Source: Globisporangium splendens (taxonomy: Eukaryota; Oomycota; Peronosporomycetes; Pythiales; Pythiaceae). Taken from it: a stretch of DNA of 64,000 bases. A model generated the notes under the pieces. The model was not told the DNA's origin. It was given only the letters and a program-made list of their open reading frames with translations, and did no database searches. Location: the NCBI GenBank assembly GCA_006386115.1, contig VFIW01000022.1, forward strand, positions 124,001-188,000, written 5' to 3'. The translations under genes and the position numbers were made by a program. This document shows positions 1 through 8,453 of the stretch, one piece after another. How positions within the stretch are numbered: the first letter of the stretch is position 1; the number at the start of each line of letters is the position of its first letter.

Positions 1-987
1 AATGAGCATTTTCCTCATTTGTCGAGCCACGAGTGGGCAGCCCTCGAGCGTATGCGAGCGGTCATCGGTGAGGCAGCTGTGATCAGCTTGCTGAGATCAG
101 CGTCACCGGATGAGCAGAGGAACGCGGCTACGAGCTTCATGCATCACGAGATCATGAACTCTCATCGACAGCCCGCAACTCCTGTCACGACGATGAGAGT
201 GGCACCTCTGAAGCTCGATGTATCTCCGTACCGTGGAGGAGAGAACGAACCTCTAGCGAGATGGTTCGTTGAGTTGGATGCAGCGATCACTGCAAGACAA
301 CTACGGGACCCAATGCAGCAAGTGTTGTTTGCGATGTCAAACCTTGCGGGCCGAGCGAAGAGTTGGGCGTATGGGAAGCGATTGGCGGAGCCACATTGCT
401 TCTACGACCTGGACGACTTCAAGAGAGAGCTAAAGAAGGCTTTTGAGCCTCCGCAGAGCGAATTTCGGGCTCGCGCTGAGTTCTTAAAGCTTCGTCAGGG
501 TAAATACGACCTACACTCGTACGCTCAACGAGCACGATACCTCGTGTCAAGTATCGTGAATGAGCCGATTGATGCCTCAACGCAAGTTGTGACATTCATG
601 GCAGGGCTCAATGATGGTCCAATTCGGAACCAGCTGTTCCGCGAGTACCCCAAGACGCTGGATGAAGCCATCGAGCGAGCGATGCAAGAAGAATTCAGCA
701 TCAAGCAAGCCAAGTTCAACGGTTTCGGCCCTCGCCCTGTTCGACAACACGCAGTCACACACGACGGTCCAGAACCGATGGACATCTCGTATGCCGATGC
801 GACTACAAGCAGATACCCACGCAATGACGGGAAGTGTTTCCGTTGTGGCAAGCCCGGTCACATCGCGAGAAATTGCAAGGTGTCCTTGCCAAGCCAGCAA
901 GCGACACACGGTTCGCAATCGAATCGACCAGGCAGAGGCCGGCGATTCGAGCGTTCCCAACAGCCAAAAAACGGGAACGACCAGTAG
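1..987 (+). CDS. gag: Gag polyprotein, 5' end cut by window edge
   Basis: Structural protein that would form the virus-like particle and bind the element RNA. The frame is open from base 1, and the first in-frame ATG visible is at 52, so the true start is upstream. The central part (roughly 190-750) matches the retrotransposon gag capsid region of Ty3/gypsy elements (the stretch around WFVELDAAI, and LKLRQG...YDLHSYAQ). A CCHC zinc knuckle of the form C-x2-C-x4-H-x4-C (CFRCGKPGHIARNC) lies at about 835-877. The TAG at 985-987 ends the frame, 13 nt after a slippery heptamer that shifts ribosomes into pol. Confidence 0.92.
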   Translation, partial: NEHFPHLSSHEWAALERMRAVIGEAAVISLLRSASPDEQRNAATSFMHHEIMNSHRQPATPVTTMRVAPLKLDVSPYRGGENEPLARWFVELDAAITARQLRDPMQQVLFAMSNLAGRAKSWAYGKRLAEPHCFYDLDDFKRELKKAFEPPQSEFRARAEFLKLRQGKYDLHSYAQRARYLVSSIVNEPIDASTQVVTFMAGLNDGPIRNQLFREYPKTLDEAIERAMQEEFSIKQAKFNGFGPRPVRQHAVTHDGPEPMDISYADATTSRYPRNDGKCFRCGKPGHIARNCKVSLPSQQATHGSQSNRPGRGRRFERSQQPKNGNDQ

Positions 988-3900
988 GAGCGGGGCTCCC
1001 TACTGGGCGAACAAAGAGTTCTGTGAATGTCGTGGAAGCGCAGAACTCTTGCCCCGGTGTGCGCAACGCACATGAAGTTTCCGCGAACAGATGTGAGCGT
1101 GTCGAGCAAGAGCCAGCCTTGATAGTCCACAAGGTTAAGGTAGATGGTTACTCAGAACCTCTACGGGCTCTTGTAGACACTGGTGCGTCGAACAATTTTG
1201 TCCGCACACAAGTGGTGAGAAGGCAAGGTTTGGACCTGCCTATCTCGAACAAGGAAATGATCGTTCGCTTGGCGAATGGATCGAAAGTGACGATGCCTAA
1301 GCGCGTGTTGCGTATGGCAATCGAATGTGATGATTTCCGAGGTGAAGACGAGTTTATAGCACTCGACCTCGATGACAAGTTCGATCTGATTCTGGGAATG
1401 CCCTGGTTGAGAAGGTACCAACCGAGCATTGACTGGAAGAAGAAGAAGATCAGCGTCGACAAGCAAGTCGACGAAGACCTCAGCTGCCAGGCAGCAAGAG
1501 AGGTGATTTGGGCATATGCATCTGTTGAAGATGTGTCTAATGAGAGTCAGGCGTGCGATGGCCCCTCACACTCAAATGACAAGCCCGTGAAGACCACTGG
1601 AGGTGGAGTAGTCAGGCGCCAGAAAAAGACTACTCCTGTAGCCAAGAGCGATGAAGAGTTCCGCTCTGGCAGAAGGAAAGAAGACAAGAAGACCGACGAA
1701 GAAGAACGAAGATCTGCAAGCGTCCCTGATCAAGACACAAGAAAAGCAGAAGATGAAGTGAAGCGACAAGAACAAGCCACTTCAAGCGAATATGTGAACG
1801 TCGCAGTCTACAATGAAGAAGGTGACAGCCAGATAGTGCGTCACGTACAAGTTGAAAATCCTCCAAGTCTGGCTCAAGAATTGATTTCCTTGCCGTTGAT
1901 GAGCAAGAAGACGCTTAAGCGTAGCCTGGCGAAAGGCGAAATTTCGCAAATTTGTGCGATCGTCGATGAAGTTGCCGACGATGTCATCAACACTGCGGAA
2001 GTGTTAGATGAGAAGACACGGAAGGAGAGGTTTGATGAGCAGTCGTGGGACGCTCTAAAGACAAACCCCGTGTATGGACTTGTCAAGGAATATGCGGACA
2101 TATTTCCGGACAAAGTGCCGGACGAATTGCCGCAGGACAGAGGCATTCGTCACGAGATAGATGTACTTCCGGGAACGAAGTACTGTATCACGAGGCAATG
2201 GCCGCTACCGAAGGAACAAGTCGATGCGATCGACGAGTTCTTCGCGCAGCGACAGAAGGCTGGCCATGTGCGCGAGAGCAAGTCTCCGCACTGTAGTCCC
2301 ACCTTCTGTGTGAAGAAGGCCACAGGCGGTTGGCGCATTGTTCACGCATTCAACAAATTGAATGATGCGACCATACCTGCTCAGACCCCAGTTCCACGCA
2401 AGGATATGATCCTTGATGGAATGGTTGGCAGCACTGTCTTTAGCGCGATCGATCTGAAAGACGGGTTCTATCAGATTCGAATGCGCGAGAGCGATGTACC
2501 ATTTACAGCAGTTAGCACCCCTAGTGGTATGCTGTGGGGGTGGATGGTGATGCCACAAGGTCTGAAGAACGCACCAGCAACTTTCAACAGAATGGTCACG
2601 AATGTACTTCGTCCATTGAGAGAGTTTGCACCGAGCTACTTTGACGACATATTCGTTCATAGTAAGGCCTCGGAAGGGAAGAAAGATGTCGATGTTCATC
2701 TTGAACATCTTCGTCAAGTCTTTCAAGTTATGCGTGAGAACAAACTGTACGCTAACTCGAAGAAATGCATCTTCTTCGCCCCCGAGATCCCTGTACTCGG
2801 TTGCTTTGTTGGCAAGAATGGCGTTCGGGTCGATCCTGAGAAGGTCAAGTCTATCGACGATTGGCCTATTCCTCAGAACATCAAACAGCTACGTCAGTGG
2901 CTGGGTTTGGCCAACTATTTGCACAAATACACGCGCAACTATGCAGCGTTAGTGCAACCCCTCACGAGTCTTTTGAAGAAAGATAATGAGTGGGAATGGT
3001 CAGAGGAACATCAGGCAGCGTTTGCCGAAGTAAAGAAGAGCTTAAGAGAAGCTCCTGTCCTAGCTCTCGCAGACCATGAGAAGCCGTTCCATGCAGTCTG
3101 CGATGCGAGCGACTATGCCATCGGGTGTGCACTGATGCAACACGATGATGAGGGCAAAGAAAGAGTTGTGTCGTATCAGTCACGACAACTCAGGCCCGCA
3201 GAACGGAACTATCCGGTCCATGACAAGGAACTATTGGCCATGAAGTATGCATTGGCAAAGTTCCGAGTCTATTTGCTTGGTGAAAAGCAGTTCGCTATTT
3301 ACACTGATCACGCATCACTGCGGACAGCTGTAAAGACGCCTCACCTATCGCAAAGAATGGCAAGATGGTTTTCCTTCTTCGCTGAGTACAACTTTGTTGT
3401 ACATTACAAGCCCGGCAAGTCAAACATTCTTGCCGATGCGCTGTCAAGACGTCCGGATTATGATCCGAAGAACAAGAGTGACGACACGAACGGAGCGTGC
3501 CGACTCTGTGAAGATGTCAACGCGATTGCTACGGGAGTGACAAGCACAGTCCAAGAAGAGATCACTGAGGGATACAAGCAAGACAAAGCATGCCAAGAAC
3601 TGATCAAGTATTTCAAGAATCCCTCAGAGAAGGCACTCCAAAACCTCCCACCAAGAGCAAGATCGCGTGTTCACCGCTACAGCATGCACAATGAGCTGCT
3701 GTACTATACGGTTGACGAAGGGGATCCAGCGAGGATCGTTGTCCCCAACGACGAAGGTCTGCGTCATCGACTCTTGTACGAGTATCATGACAGTCCTTCG
3801 AGTGGCCATCTCGGACGTGAGAAAACGTTTCTCAACTTGTCTCGAGATTACTACTGGCCTCACATGTACAAGTGGGTTCGCAAGTATGTGCGTACTTGCG

Positions 3901-5690
3901 AAGTGTGCCAAAGAGTTAAGCCATCCGGCTCTACTCGGGCCCCACTTCGTTCATTGGCTGTCCCTCAGGACAGTTGGAAGTCTGTGAGTATGGACTTCAT
4001 ATTCGGACTTCCAAGAGACAAACACGGACGCAATGGCATCCTTGTGTTTGTGGACCGATTCAGCAAGATGGTCCATCTTGCGCCGGTCTCGGATAAGATC
4101 TCGGCAGAGATGACTGCGAAAGTCTTTGTAGACGTGGTGTTCCGTCTACATGGTCTGCCCTCGGAGATCGTATCGGACCGTGACACTCGGTTTACGTCTA
4201 GGTTTTGGCGAACTCTGCTTGGCATTTTGGATACAAAACTATCCATGTCAACAGCAGCACACCCAGAGACAGACGGTCAAACTGAACGAGTGAATCGTGT
4301 CCTTGAAGACGTGTTGCGCAGTTATGCGACGTCTTTCGGAGAGTGGAGTGAGTTTCTCCCTCTCGCAGAGTTTGCGTTGAACAACTCCACGCATGTCTCG
4401 ACAGGTCATACCCCGTTCTATGTGAACTACGGACTCCACCCGAGAGTGCCAGCGTCACTAGTGGGAGAGGTTTCTACCTTAAGTGGGGGAGAGACTATGG
4501 CTAAGGAGCCACAGTCGGATCTGAATGCTGTCACAGAGTTAAAAGCGAATTTTGACTCGATGAAACCTCTAGACGACATGACAAGTCGTGAGGAACAGCA
4601 AGTCGATGACTTTATTGTGAGGAGACAAGCCGTTGTGAGGTTTGTTCGAGACGCAATTGCAAAGGCTCAGGATCTGCAAAAGGAACAAGCAGACAAGAGC
4701 GGAAGGAAGAACAAGCAAGTGTATAAGATCAATGATCTTGTATTACTTAGCACGGCGAACCTGCCTGAACATGCAGTGTCCAACTTGGGAAGCTCGAAGC
4801 TTCTGCCAAGGTTCATTGGACCGTTCAAGGTGGTTAAATGCAATGGTGATGCCTACACACTAGACATTCCTAAACGCATGCGACTACACCCTACGTTCTA
4901 CGTAGGTCGACTAAAGCCTTACCTTCCAAGTGGGTCAGCGAACCCTACAGAGCCTTTGGCAGACGATCAAGTCGATCCTGAAGTCGCTCCACCAGCTCGC
5001 GAAGAGTCTGTAACTCATCGTCATGGAGCTTCTTCTCGGCATAAAGGCGCTGAAGCACATCAAAGGACTCGTCCTTTATTGTCTCCAATGCGAGAAGGCG
5101 ACCATGATACTCCTTCCGAAGTATCTCAAGAGAAGTCCCTGCCTCTTCCACAGAGCGCAGTAGACGTTCGTGATACGCATCGCGAGCTTTCTCAGCCTTC
5201 TGGAGTCGTTCAAGCTCGGCTTGAATCTTCTCGAACCTCTGTTCGAAATGTGACTCCATTGCCGAACGCTGGGCAAGACCATCGAAGAGCAAGTCGATCT
5301 TCGACTCCTGCTCCTTCAACCGGTCTTCGAGGCTTTCGCACCGGTCTTCGAGGCTTTCGCACCGGTCTTCGAGTACCGCGTTGCGAACTTCAAGAGCCTC
5401 GATCTGAGCGCGGTGAGCACTCTTCCACTTCCAGAGTCGCTCAATCGTTTTCGCGTTCAGCCCCACCTCCTCTGATCGATCATCAGGGAGAGCGTCGTTG
5501 GATCGTTGAGTCGATAGTCGATCATGAGGATCGATCGACTCGTCGTCGAGGAGAGAAGTCGTTGAACCGTCAACGCTTCTACAGAGTACGGTGGCTTGGC
5601 TATCCACCGGACTCAGACACGTGGGAACCTCGAGAGACTCTTCAGTCTGATGTTCCCGACGTGGTTCACAGCTACGAACAGAGCTTGTAG
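834..5690 (+). CDS. pol: Pol polyprotein (PR-RT-RNaseH-IN-chromodomain)
   Basis: Open frame from 834; expression probably enters from gag at 966-972. Approximate residues in the 1,618-aa frame: aspartic protease active site VDTGAS near 114; reverse transcriptase with FSAIDLKDGFYQI near 535 and catalytic YFDD near 603; RNase H starting CDASDYAIG near 755; integrase zinc-binding HHCC region near 985-1025 (ending CEVCQR); integrase catalytic D near 1053, D near 1115 (SDRDTRF) and E in DGQTERVNR near 1145; GPF-type module (FIGPFKVV) near 1330; low-complexity linker; C-terminal chromodomain near 1555-1610 (FYRVRWLGYPP, TWEPRE). Chromodomains target integration to chromatin marks in chromoviruses. 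The linker contains a 21-bp direct repeat (5323-5364) read as GLRGFRT twice. The last ~250 codons overlap an antisense ORF. All catalytic residues are present. Confidence 0.95.
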   Translation: MFPLWQARSHREKLQGVLAKPASDTRFAIESTRQRPAIRAFPTAKKRERPVGAGLPTGRTKSSVNVVEAQNSCPGVRNAHEVSANRCERVEQEPALIVHKVKVDGYSEPLRALVDTGASNNFVRTQVVRRQGLDLPISNKEMIVRLANGSKVTMPKRVLRMAIECDDFRGEDEFIALDLDDKFDLILGMPWLRRYQPSIDWKKKKISVDKQVDEDLSCQAAREVIWAYASVEDVSNESQACDGPSHSNDKPVKTTGGGVVRRQKKTTPVAKSDEEFRSGRRKEDKKTDEEERRSASVPDQDTRKAEDEVKRQEQATSSEYVNVAVYNEEGDSQIVRHVQVENPPSLAQELISLPLMSKKTLKRSLAKGEISQICAIVDEVADDVINTAEVLDEKTRKERFDEQSWDALKTNPVYGLVKEYADIFPDKVPDELPQDRGIRHEIDVLPGTKYCITRQWPLPKEQVDAIDEFFAQRQKAGHVRESKSPHCSPTFCVKKATGGWRIVHAFNKLNDATIPAQTPVPRKDMILDGMVGSTVFSAIDLKDGFYQIRMRESDVPFTAVSTPSGMLWGWMVMPQGLKNAPATFNRMVTNVLRPLREFAPSYFDDIFVHSKASEGKKDVDVHLEHLRQVFQVMRENKLYANSKKCIFFAPEIPVLGCFVGKNGVRVDPEKVKSIDDWPIPQNIKQLRQWLGLANYLHKYTRNYAALVQPLTSLLKKDNEWEWSEEHQAAFAEVKKSLREAPVLALADHEKPFHAVCDASDYAIGCALMQHDDEGKERVVSYQSRQLRPAERNYPVHDKELLAMKYALAKFRVYLLGEKQFAIYTDHASLRTAVKTPHLSQRMARWFSFFAEYNFVVHYKPGKSNILADALSRRPDYDPKNKSDDTNGACRLCEDVNAIATGVTSTVQEEITEGYKQDKACQELIKYFKNPSEKALQNLPPRARSRVHRYSMHNELLYYTVDEGDPARIVVPNDEGLRHRLLYEYHDSPSSGHLGREKTFLNLSRDYYWPHMYKWVRKYVRTCEVCQRVKPSGSTRAPLRSLAVPQDSWKSVSMDFIFGLPRDKHGRNGILVFVDRFSKMVHLAPVSDKISAEMTAKVFVDVVFRLHGLPSEIVSDRDTRFTSRFWRTLLGILDTKLSMSTAAHPETDGQTERVNRVLEDVLRSYATSFGEWSEFLPLAEFALNNSTHVSTGHTPFYVNYGLHPRVPASLVGEVSTLSGGETMAKEPQSDLNAVTELKANFDSMKPLDDMTSREEQQVDDFIVRRQAVVRFVRDAIAKAQDLQKEQADKSGRKNKQVYKINDLVLLSTANLPEHAVSNLGSSKLLPRFIGPFKVVKCNGDAYTLDIPKRMRLHPTFYVGRLKPYLPSGSANPTEPLADDQVDPEVAPPAREESVTHRHGASSRHKGAEAHQRTRPLLSPMREGDHDTPSEVSQEKSLPLPQSAVDVRDTHRELSQPSGVVQARLESSRTSVRNVTPLPNAGQDHRRASRSSTPAPSTGLRGFRTGLRGFRTGLRVPRCELQEPRSERGEHSSTSRVAQSFSRSAPPPLIDHQGERRWIVESIVDHEDRSTRRRGEKSLNRQRFYRVRWLGYPPDSDTWEPRETLQSDVPDVVHSYEQSL
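966..1006 (+). promoter_or_regulatory. Programmed -1 ribosomal frameshift signal between gag and pol
   Basis: Seen directly: heptamer A AAA AAC at 966-972, correctly phased to the gag frame (X XXY YYZ). It is followed by an 8-nt spacer (973-980) and then a hairpin whose 8-bp stem pairs CCAGTAGG (981-988) with CCTACTGG (999-1006). A GAG/CTC extension is possible inside the loop. The gag stop lies inside the stem. Slipping back one base enters exactly the pol frame (K-K-R-E-R-P). Heptamer, spacer length and stem all fit known -1 frameshift signals. Confidence 0.88.
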
Positions 5691-6015
5691 TGCTCTCGCG
5701 AGCACTAGAACGACGAGAGCCAAGCTCTTTATGGTCGTTCTCGAGCGTGCCTCCTAGGTTCCCTAGCAAACGCTCGACAAGATTCTCGTTCTCGAGTCGG
5801 ACAAACGTCTTCCACGACTCGAGCTTCGCTGTGCTGGACTGGCCAGGATCGTCGCCGCCGGACATCTTGCGCCAGAGGAAGAACAACTCCTTGTAGAACC
5901 GACGTCCTCCACGCTTCTTGCGAATAGCGGAGATGTCGTACAAGCCGGGAGTCGTCCGCTGCCGCTTTGGCTCAGGCTGTTCTTCGCGCTTCACTTGGTC
6001 GCTTGATCGCTTCAT
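4945..6015 (-). CDS. Antisense ORF of element A: predicted NLS-like, coiled-coil protein
   Basis: 356-aa frame starting at ATG 6013-6015, the start shared with the copy in element B. The frame is open upstream to 6285 but is not conserved there. Visible: a basic N-terminus resembling a bipartite nuclear signal (KRSSDQVKREE, then PKRQR), a conserved block (FYKELFFLWR, then TFVRLENEN), a serine-rich middle, then about 170 residues of heptad-like coiled coil from LNAKTIERLWKWK to the end, with RCESLED twice in tandem. The C-terminal ~250 codons lie opposite the pol linker and chromodomain; the N-terminal ~108 codons lie downstream of the pol stop where the sense strand is non-coding. Transcription from an antisense promoter in or near the 3' LTR is inferred, not seen. 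No known family recognised. HBZ of deltaretroviruses and antisense ORFs of some plant gypsy elements are organisational analogues only. Confidence 0.62.
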   Translation of the reverse strand: MKRSSDQVKREEQPEPKRQRTTPGLYDISAIRKKRGGRRFYKELFFLWRKMSGGDDPGQSSTAKLESWKTFVRLENENLVERLLGNLGGTLENDHKELGSRRSSARESTTSSVRSCEPRREHQTEESLEVPTCLSPVDSQATVLCRSVDGSTTSLLDDESIDPHDRLSTQRSNDALPDDRSEEVGLNAKTIERLWKWKSAHRAQIEALEVRNAVLEDRCESLEDRCESLEDRLKEQESKIDLLFDGLAQRSAMESHFEQRFEKIQAELERLQKAEKARDAYHERLLRSVEEAGTSLEILRKEYHGRLLALETIKDESFDVLQRLYAEKKLHDDELQTLRELVERLQDRLDRLPKAL

Positions 6016-6078
6016 GGTCAATTGGAAAGTGAGAGCGGGTACCTCTTCCGAAAGAAGTAAAGTCCGTGATGGAACTTT

Positions 6079-6091
6079 AAGGGAGGGGTGA
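6079..6091 (+). other. Polypurine tract of element A
   Basis: A-G-rich run (AAGGGAGGGG) immediately before the 3' LTR start TGTAATGG. This is the expected primer for plus-strand DNA synthesis. Element B has the equivalent run at 7661-7671. Confidence 0.75.
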
Positions 6092-6698
6092 TGTAATGGG
6101 CTAAGGCTGCCATTACATGCAAGGTGGCTCTTTGTGTGTGTCGCACACCACCTTGTGGAAGTGCATTGTGGGTGCGAAGATATTGGGTGAAACACATAAA
6201 AGTGATCCCCACATGCACAGGTGACGTCATCGTCTGACGTCAGAGCAATCTGTGTCTGGGTTGAGTGTTGGTCGCTCGCAATCATTGAGATTCGGCGTGA
6301 TTACGCACAACAGTACTCTAGACACGTGAGTGATGGTTCCTACTTGGGAAACTGCACTGGTGATGAGACCGACGTGTCTCAGCCACCTAAAGTGTGGCGC
6401 GAGCCAATCACTTTGCAGGGAATTTTCCACGGGACTTCAAGTTCAAGTTTCTCGAAGATCTCGTGGGTTCAACCTCAGTGTACCCAAGGTTTTATATATC
6501 ATATTAATAGGTTTTATTGTGCATGTTTAGGTTTTAGTTATAAAACCTCTAGGAGACCTAGTGGTGTTTTACATGTAGTGTCAGGAACCATAAGCTCATT
6601 TCAATTCAGTTGCATTTTTGCCAAGTTCCCCTCAAGTCTTCCTCTTCAAGCGCAAGCGTGCGTGCCGTGTTTGAGGCTGTCTCGGATAGCCTCTTACA
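6092..6698 (+). repeat. 3' LTR of element A (607 bp)
   Basis: Begins TGTAATGGGC and ends CTCTTACA, giving near-matching TGTAA...TTACA termini. It aligns along its length with the LTR at 7674-8325. A TATA-like run (TTTTATATATCATATT) near 6491 would be the promoter, and the following GGTTTTA-rich stretch is shared by both LTRs. The first ~27 bp can fold on themselves (TGTAATGGGCTA ... GCCATTACA). The 3' flank begins TACTC; the matching target-site duplication should lie left of the window. Confidence 0.85.
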
Positions 6699-7254
6699 TA
6701 CTCCTTGCAGAGTACCTCAAGAGCCGTCCCTGCCTCTTCCACAGAGCGCAGTAGACGTTCGTGATGCATTTCACGAGCCTTCTCAGCCTTTCGGAGTCGC
6801 TCAAGTTCGCCCTGGACTTGCTCGAACCGTTGCTCGAAACGGGACTCCAAAGCCAGATACTGAGCGAGACCAAAGGTCAGCGAGTCGATCCGCGACTCCT
6901 GCTCCTTCACTTGGTCCTCGAGGCTCTCGCACCGATCCGAAAGGATCGCATCGCGAACTTCCAGTGTCTCGATCTGAGCGCGATGAGCACTCTTCCACTT
7001 CCAGAGTCGCTCAATCGTTTTGGCGTTCAGCCCCACCCCCATTGGTAGACTCTCAGGGAGATCATCGCTGGGTGGTCGAGTCGATTGTTGATCATGAGGA
7101 TCGACAGACTCGTGGGAAGAAGCGGTTGAGTCCTCAACGCTTCTACAGAGTTCGGTGGCGTGGATATCCACCGAGCTCGGACACGTGGGAACCACGCCAG
7201 ACGATGGAGTCTGATGTTCCCGACGTGGTCCGCAGCTACGAGAACCACTTGTAG
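6699..7254 (+). pseudogene. Pol C-terminal fragment with chromodomain (element B)
   Basis: Sense frame continuing from LTR A sequence into the pol linker (SLPLPQSAVDVRD shared with A), then a chromodomain (HRWVVESIVDHEDR, FYRVRWRGYPP, DTWEPRQ) and a TAG at 7252-7254. Everything upstream (PR, RT, RNase H, IN) is absent here because the fragment starts at the element A insertion point. By eye the linker portion is about 63% identical to A, and the chromodomain is better conserved. It lacks the 21-bp internal duplication found in A. Confidence 0.8.
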
Positions 7255-7597
7255 CGTCGCCAGGGGCGACACTACGACGACCAGAGCTGGGATTCGCTCT
7301 GTCGTCAGCAGGAGTTCTTCTTTGGGCACGAGCATTGCCACGACGAAGAAGACGCTCCATCTTGTTCTCATTCTCAAGACGAACAAATGTTCGCCATGAG
7401 TCTCTCTGGGCTGCGATGTGTTGGTTTGGATCATCGCGATCGTTGATCCGACGCCAACTGAAGAACCGCTCCTTGTAGAACTCGAGATCCCCCTTCTTCT
7501 TCAGAATGGGAGAAATGTCGAAGAGTTCTGGAGCTGTCCGCTGTCGCTTGGACGACGGACGTTCTTCTCGGTTCACTTGGTCACTCGGTCGCTTCAT
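6699..7597 (-). pseudogene. Antisense coiled-coil ORF of element B, C-terminus lost at insertion of A
   Basis: Starts at ATG 7595-7597 in the same relative place as the ORF in A (shared FQL-x-MKR-x-SDQV context). Conserved blocks in order: KRQRT, FYKE-x-FF-x-WR, TFVRLENEN, LNAKTIERLWKWKSAHRAQ, then coiled coil to EEAGTALEVLCKEY at about 6700. Beyond that point the frame runs by chance through LTR A until 6632, so the last ~50 residues of the family protein are missing. It has the same codon phase relative to the sense frame as in A. It has no internal stop, although B is clearly diverged. Confidence 0.6.
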
Positions 7598-7673
7598 TGC
7601 CAATTGGAAAGTGAACTGCTCCGAAAGGTCTGCAAAAGTACGCAAGGTACTTGTGGCTTTAAGGAGGGGATGA

Positions 7674-8325
7674 TGTAATGGGCTATACCTAGCCATTACA
7701 TGAAGGTGGATCTGTTCCCAGATCTAGTGTGCCGCACACCACCTTCAGTGTGCATTGTGGAGAGACAAATAACAAAGGGATTACGGTACGACAATCCCCA
7801 CATGCACATGTGACGTCATCCCATGACGTCACGAGCGCTCTCTGTGCGGATCAGTGCACAATGTTGTTCACATGTACTAATCAGTACAGAGTGATGACAT
7901 CCATGTACTAATCAAGTACTGAGTGATGGTTCCTGCTTGGGAAACTACACTGGCGACGAGACCGACGTGTCTCTACCACCTGGAGTGAGTGGCGCGAGCC
8001 AATCACTTTGCAGGGATTTTATACAAGACTTGAAGTTCAAGCTTGTAGAAGATCCCGTAGGTTCAACCTCAGTGTACCCAAGGTTTTATATATCATATTC
8101 ATAGGTTTTATTGTGTATGTTTAGGTTTTAGTTATAAAACCTCTAGGAGCCCTTGGGGTTCATTTACATGTAGCAACAGGAACCATAAGCATTTTAAATC
8201 AGTTGCAAATTTTCCTTCAAGTACTCAAGTCGTTCTTCTCTCCCTCCAAGTCGGGAGATCGCTTCCTCGTCGCACAAGCGTGTGTGCTGTGTTTTGGGGA
8301 CTGTTGTGAACAGCACCCTATTACA
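7674..8325 (+). repeat. 3' LTR of element B (652 bp)
   Basis: Starts TGTAATGGGC just after a polypurine run and ends CCTATTACA, so the termini TGTAAT/ATTACA are perfect inverted repeats. It shares the TATA-like run (TTTTATATATCATATT near 8090) and the GGTTTTA-rich segment with LTR A. It carries extra tandem-like text around 7850-7925 (ATGTACTAATCA repeated). Confidence 0.85.
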
Positions 8326-8453
8326 ATGTGGGGATTGTATAACCGTAATCACTTTGTTGTTTGTGTTCCCAATGCACGTTGAAGGTGGTGTGTGGCACAC
8401 TAGATCTGTGGACAGATCCACCTTCATGTAATGGCTAGGTATAACCCATTACA
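8326..8453 (-). repeat. Inverted LTR fragment abutting LTR B
   Basis: The reverse complement reads TGTAATGGGTTATACCTAG and onwards, matching the first ~128 bp of LTR B with scattered differences. It begins at the base after LTR B, so two LTR sequences sit head-to-head. It is a remnant of an older inverted insertion or a rearrangement. Confidence 0.8.

Larger units (their letters stand above)
1..6698 (+). mobile_element. Ty3/gypsy chromovirus-type LTR retrotransposon (element A), left end outside window
   Basis: Domain order is gag, protease, reverse transcriptase, RNase H, integrase, chromodomain, then a polypurine tract and 3' LTR, as in Ty3/gypsy chromoviruses. The gag frame is open to base 1, so the 5' LTR and primer-binding site lie to the left of the window. 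The coding capacity that is visible looks intact: neither gag nor pol carries a stop or frameshift apart from the programmed one. The 3' LTR is followed directly by the 3' part of a related element (B), so A appears to be inserted into B. A long antisense ORF covers the 3' end of pol and the following untranslated DNA. Confidence 0.93.
6699..8325 (+). mobile_element. 3' end of a second Ty3/gypsy element (element B), split by element A
   Basis: Directly after LTR A the sequence resumes in pol linker DNA homologous to about 5108 of element A, continues through a chromodomain, UTR and polypurine tract, and ends in its own LTR at 8325. Sense and antisense frames are both related to but clearly diverged from those of A. 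The simplest reading is that A inserted into the 3' part of an older B element whose remaining body lies left of the window. A tandem pair formed by recombination is the alternative. Confidence 0.78.

Noticed and set aside
6016..6285. Upstream extension of the antisense ORF of element A (90 more codons)
   Set aside because: Not conserved in element B, and it runs into LTR sequence; the shared Met at 6015 is the better start.
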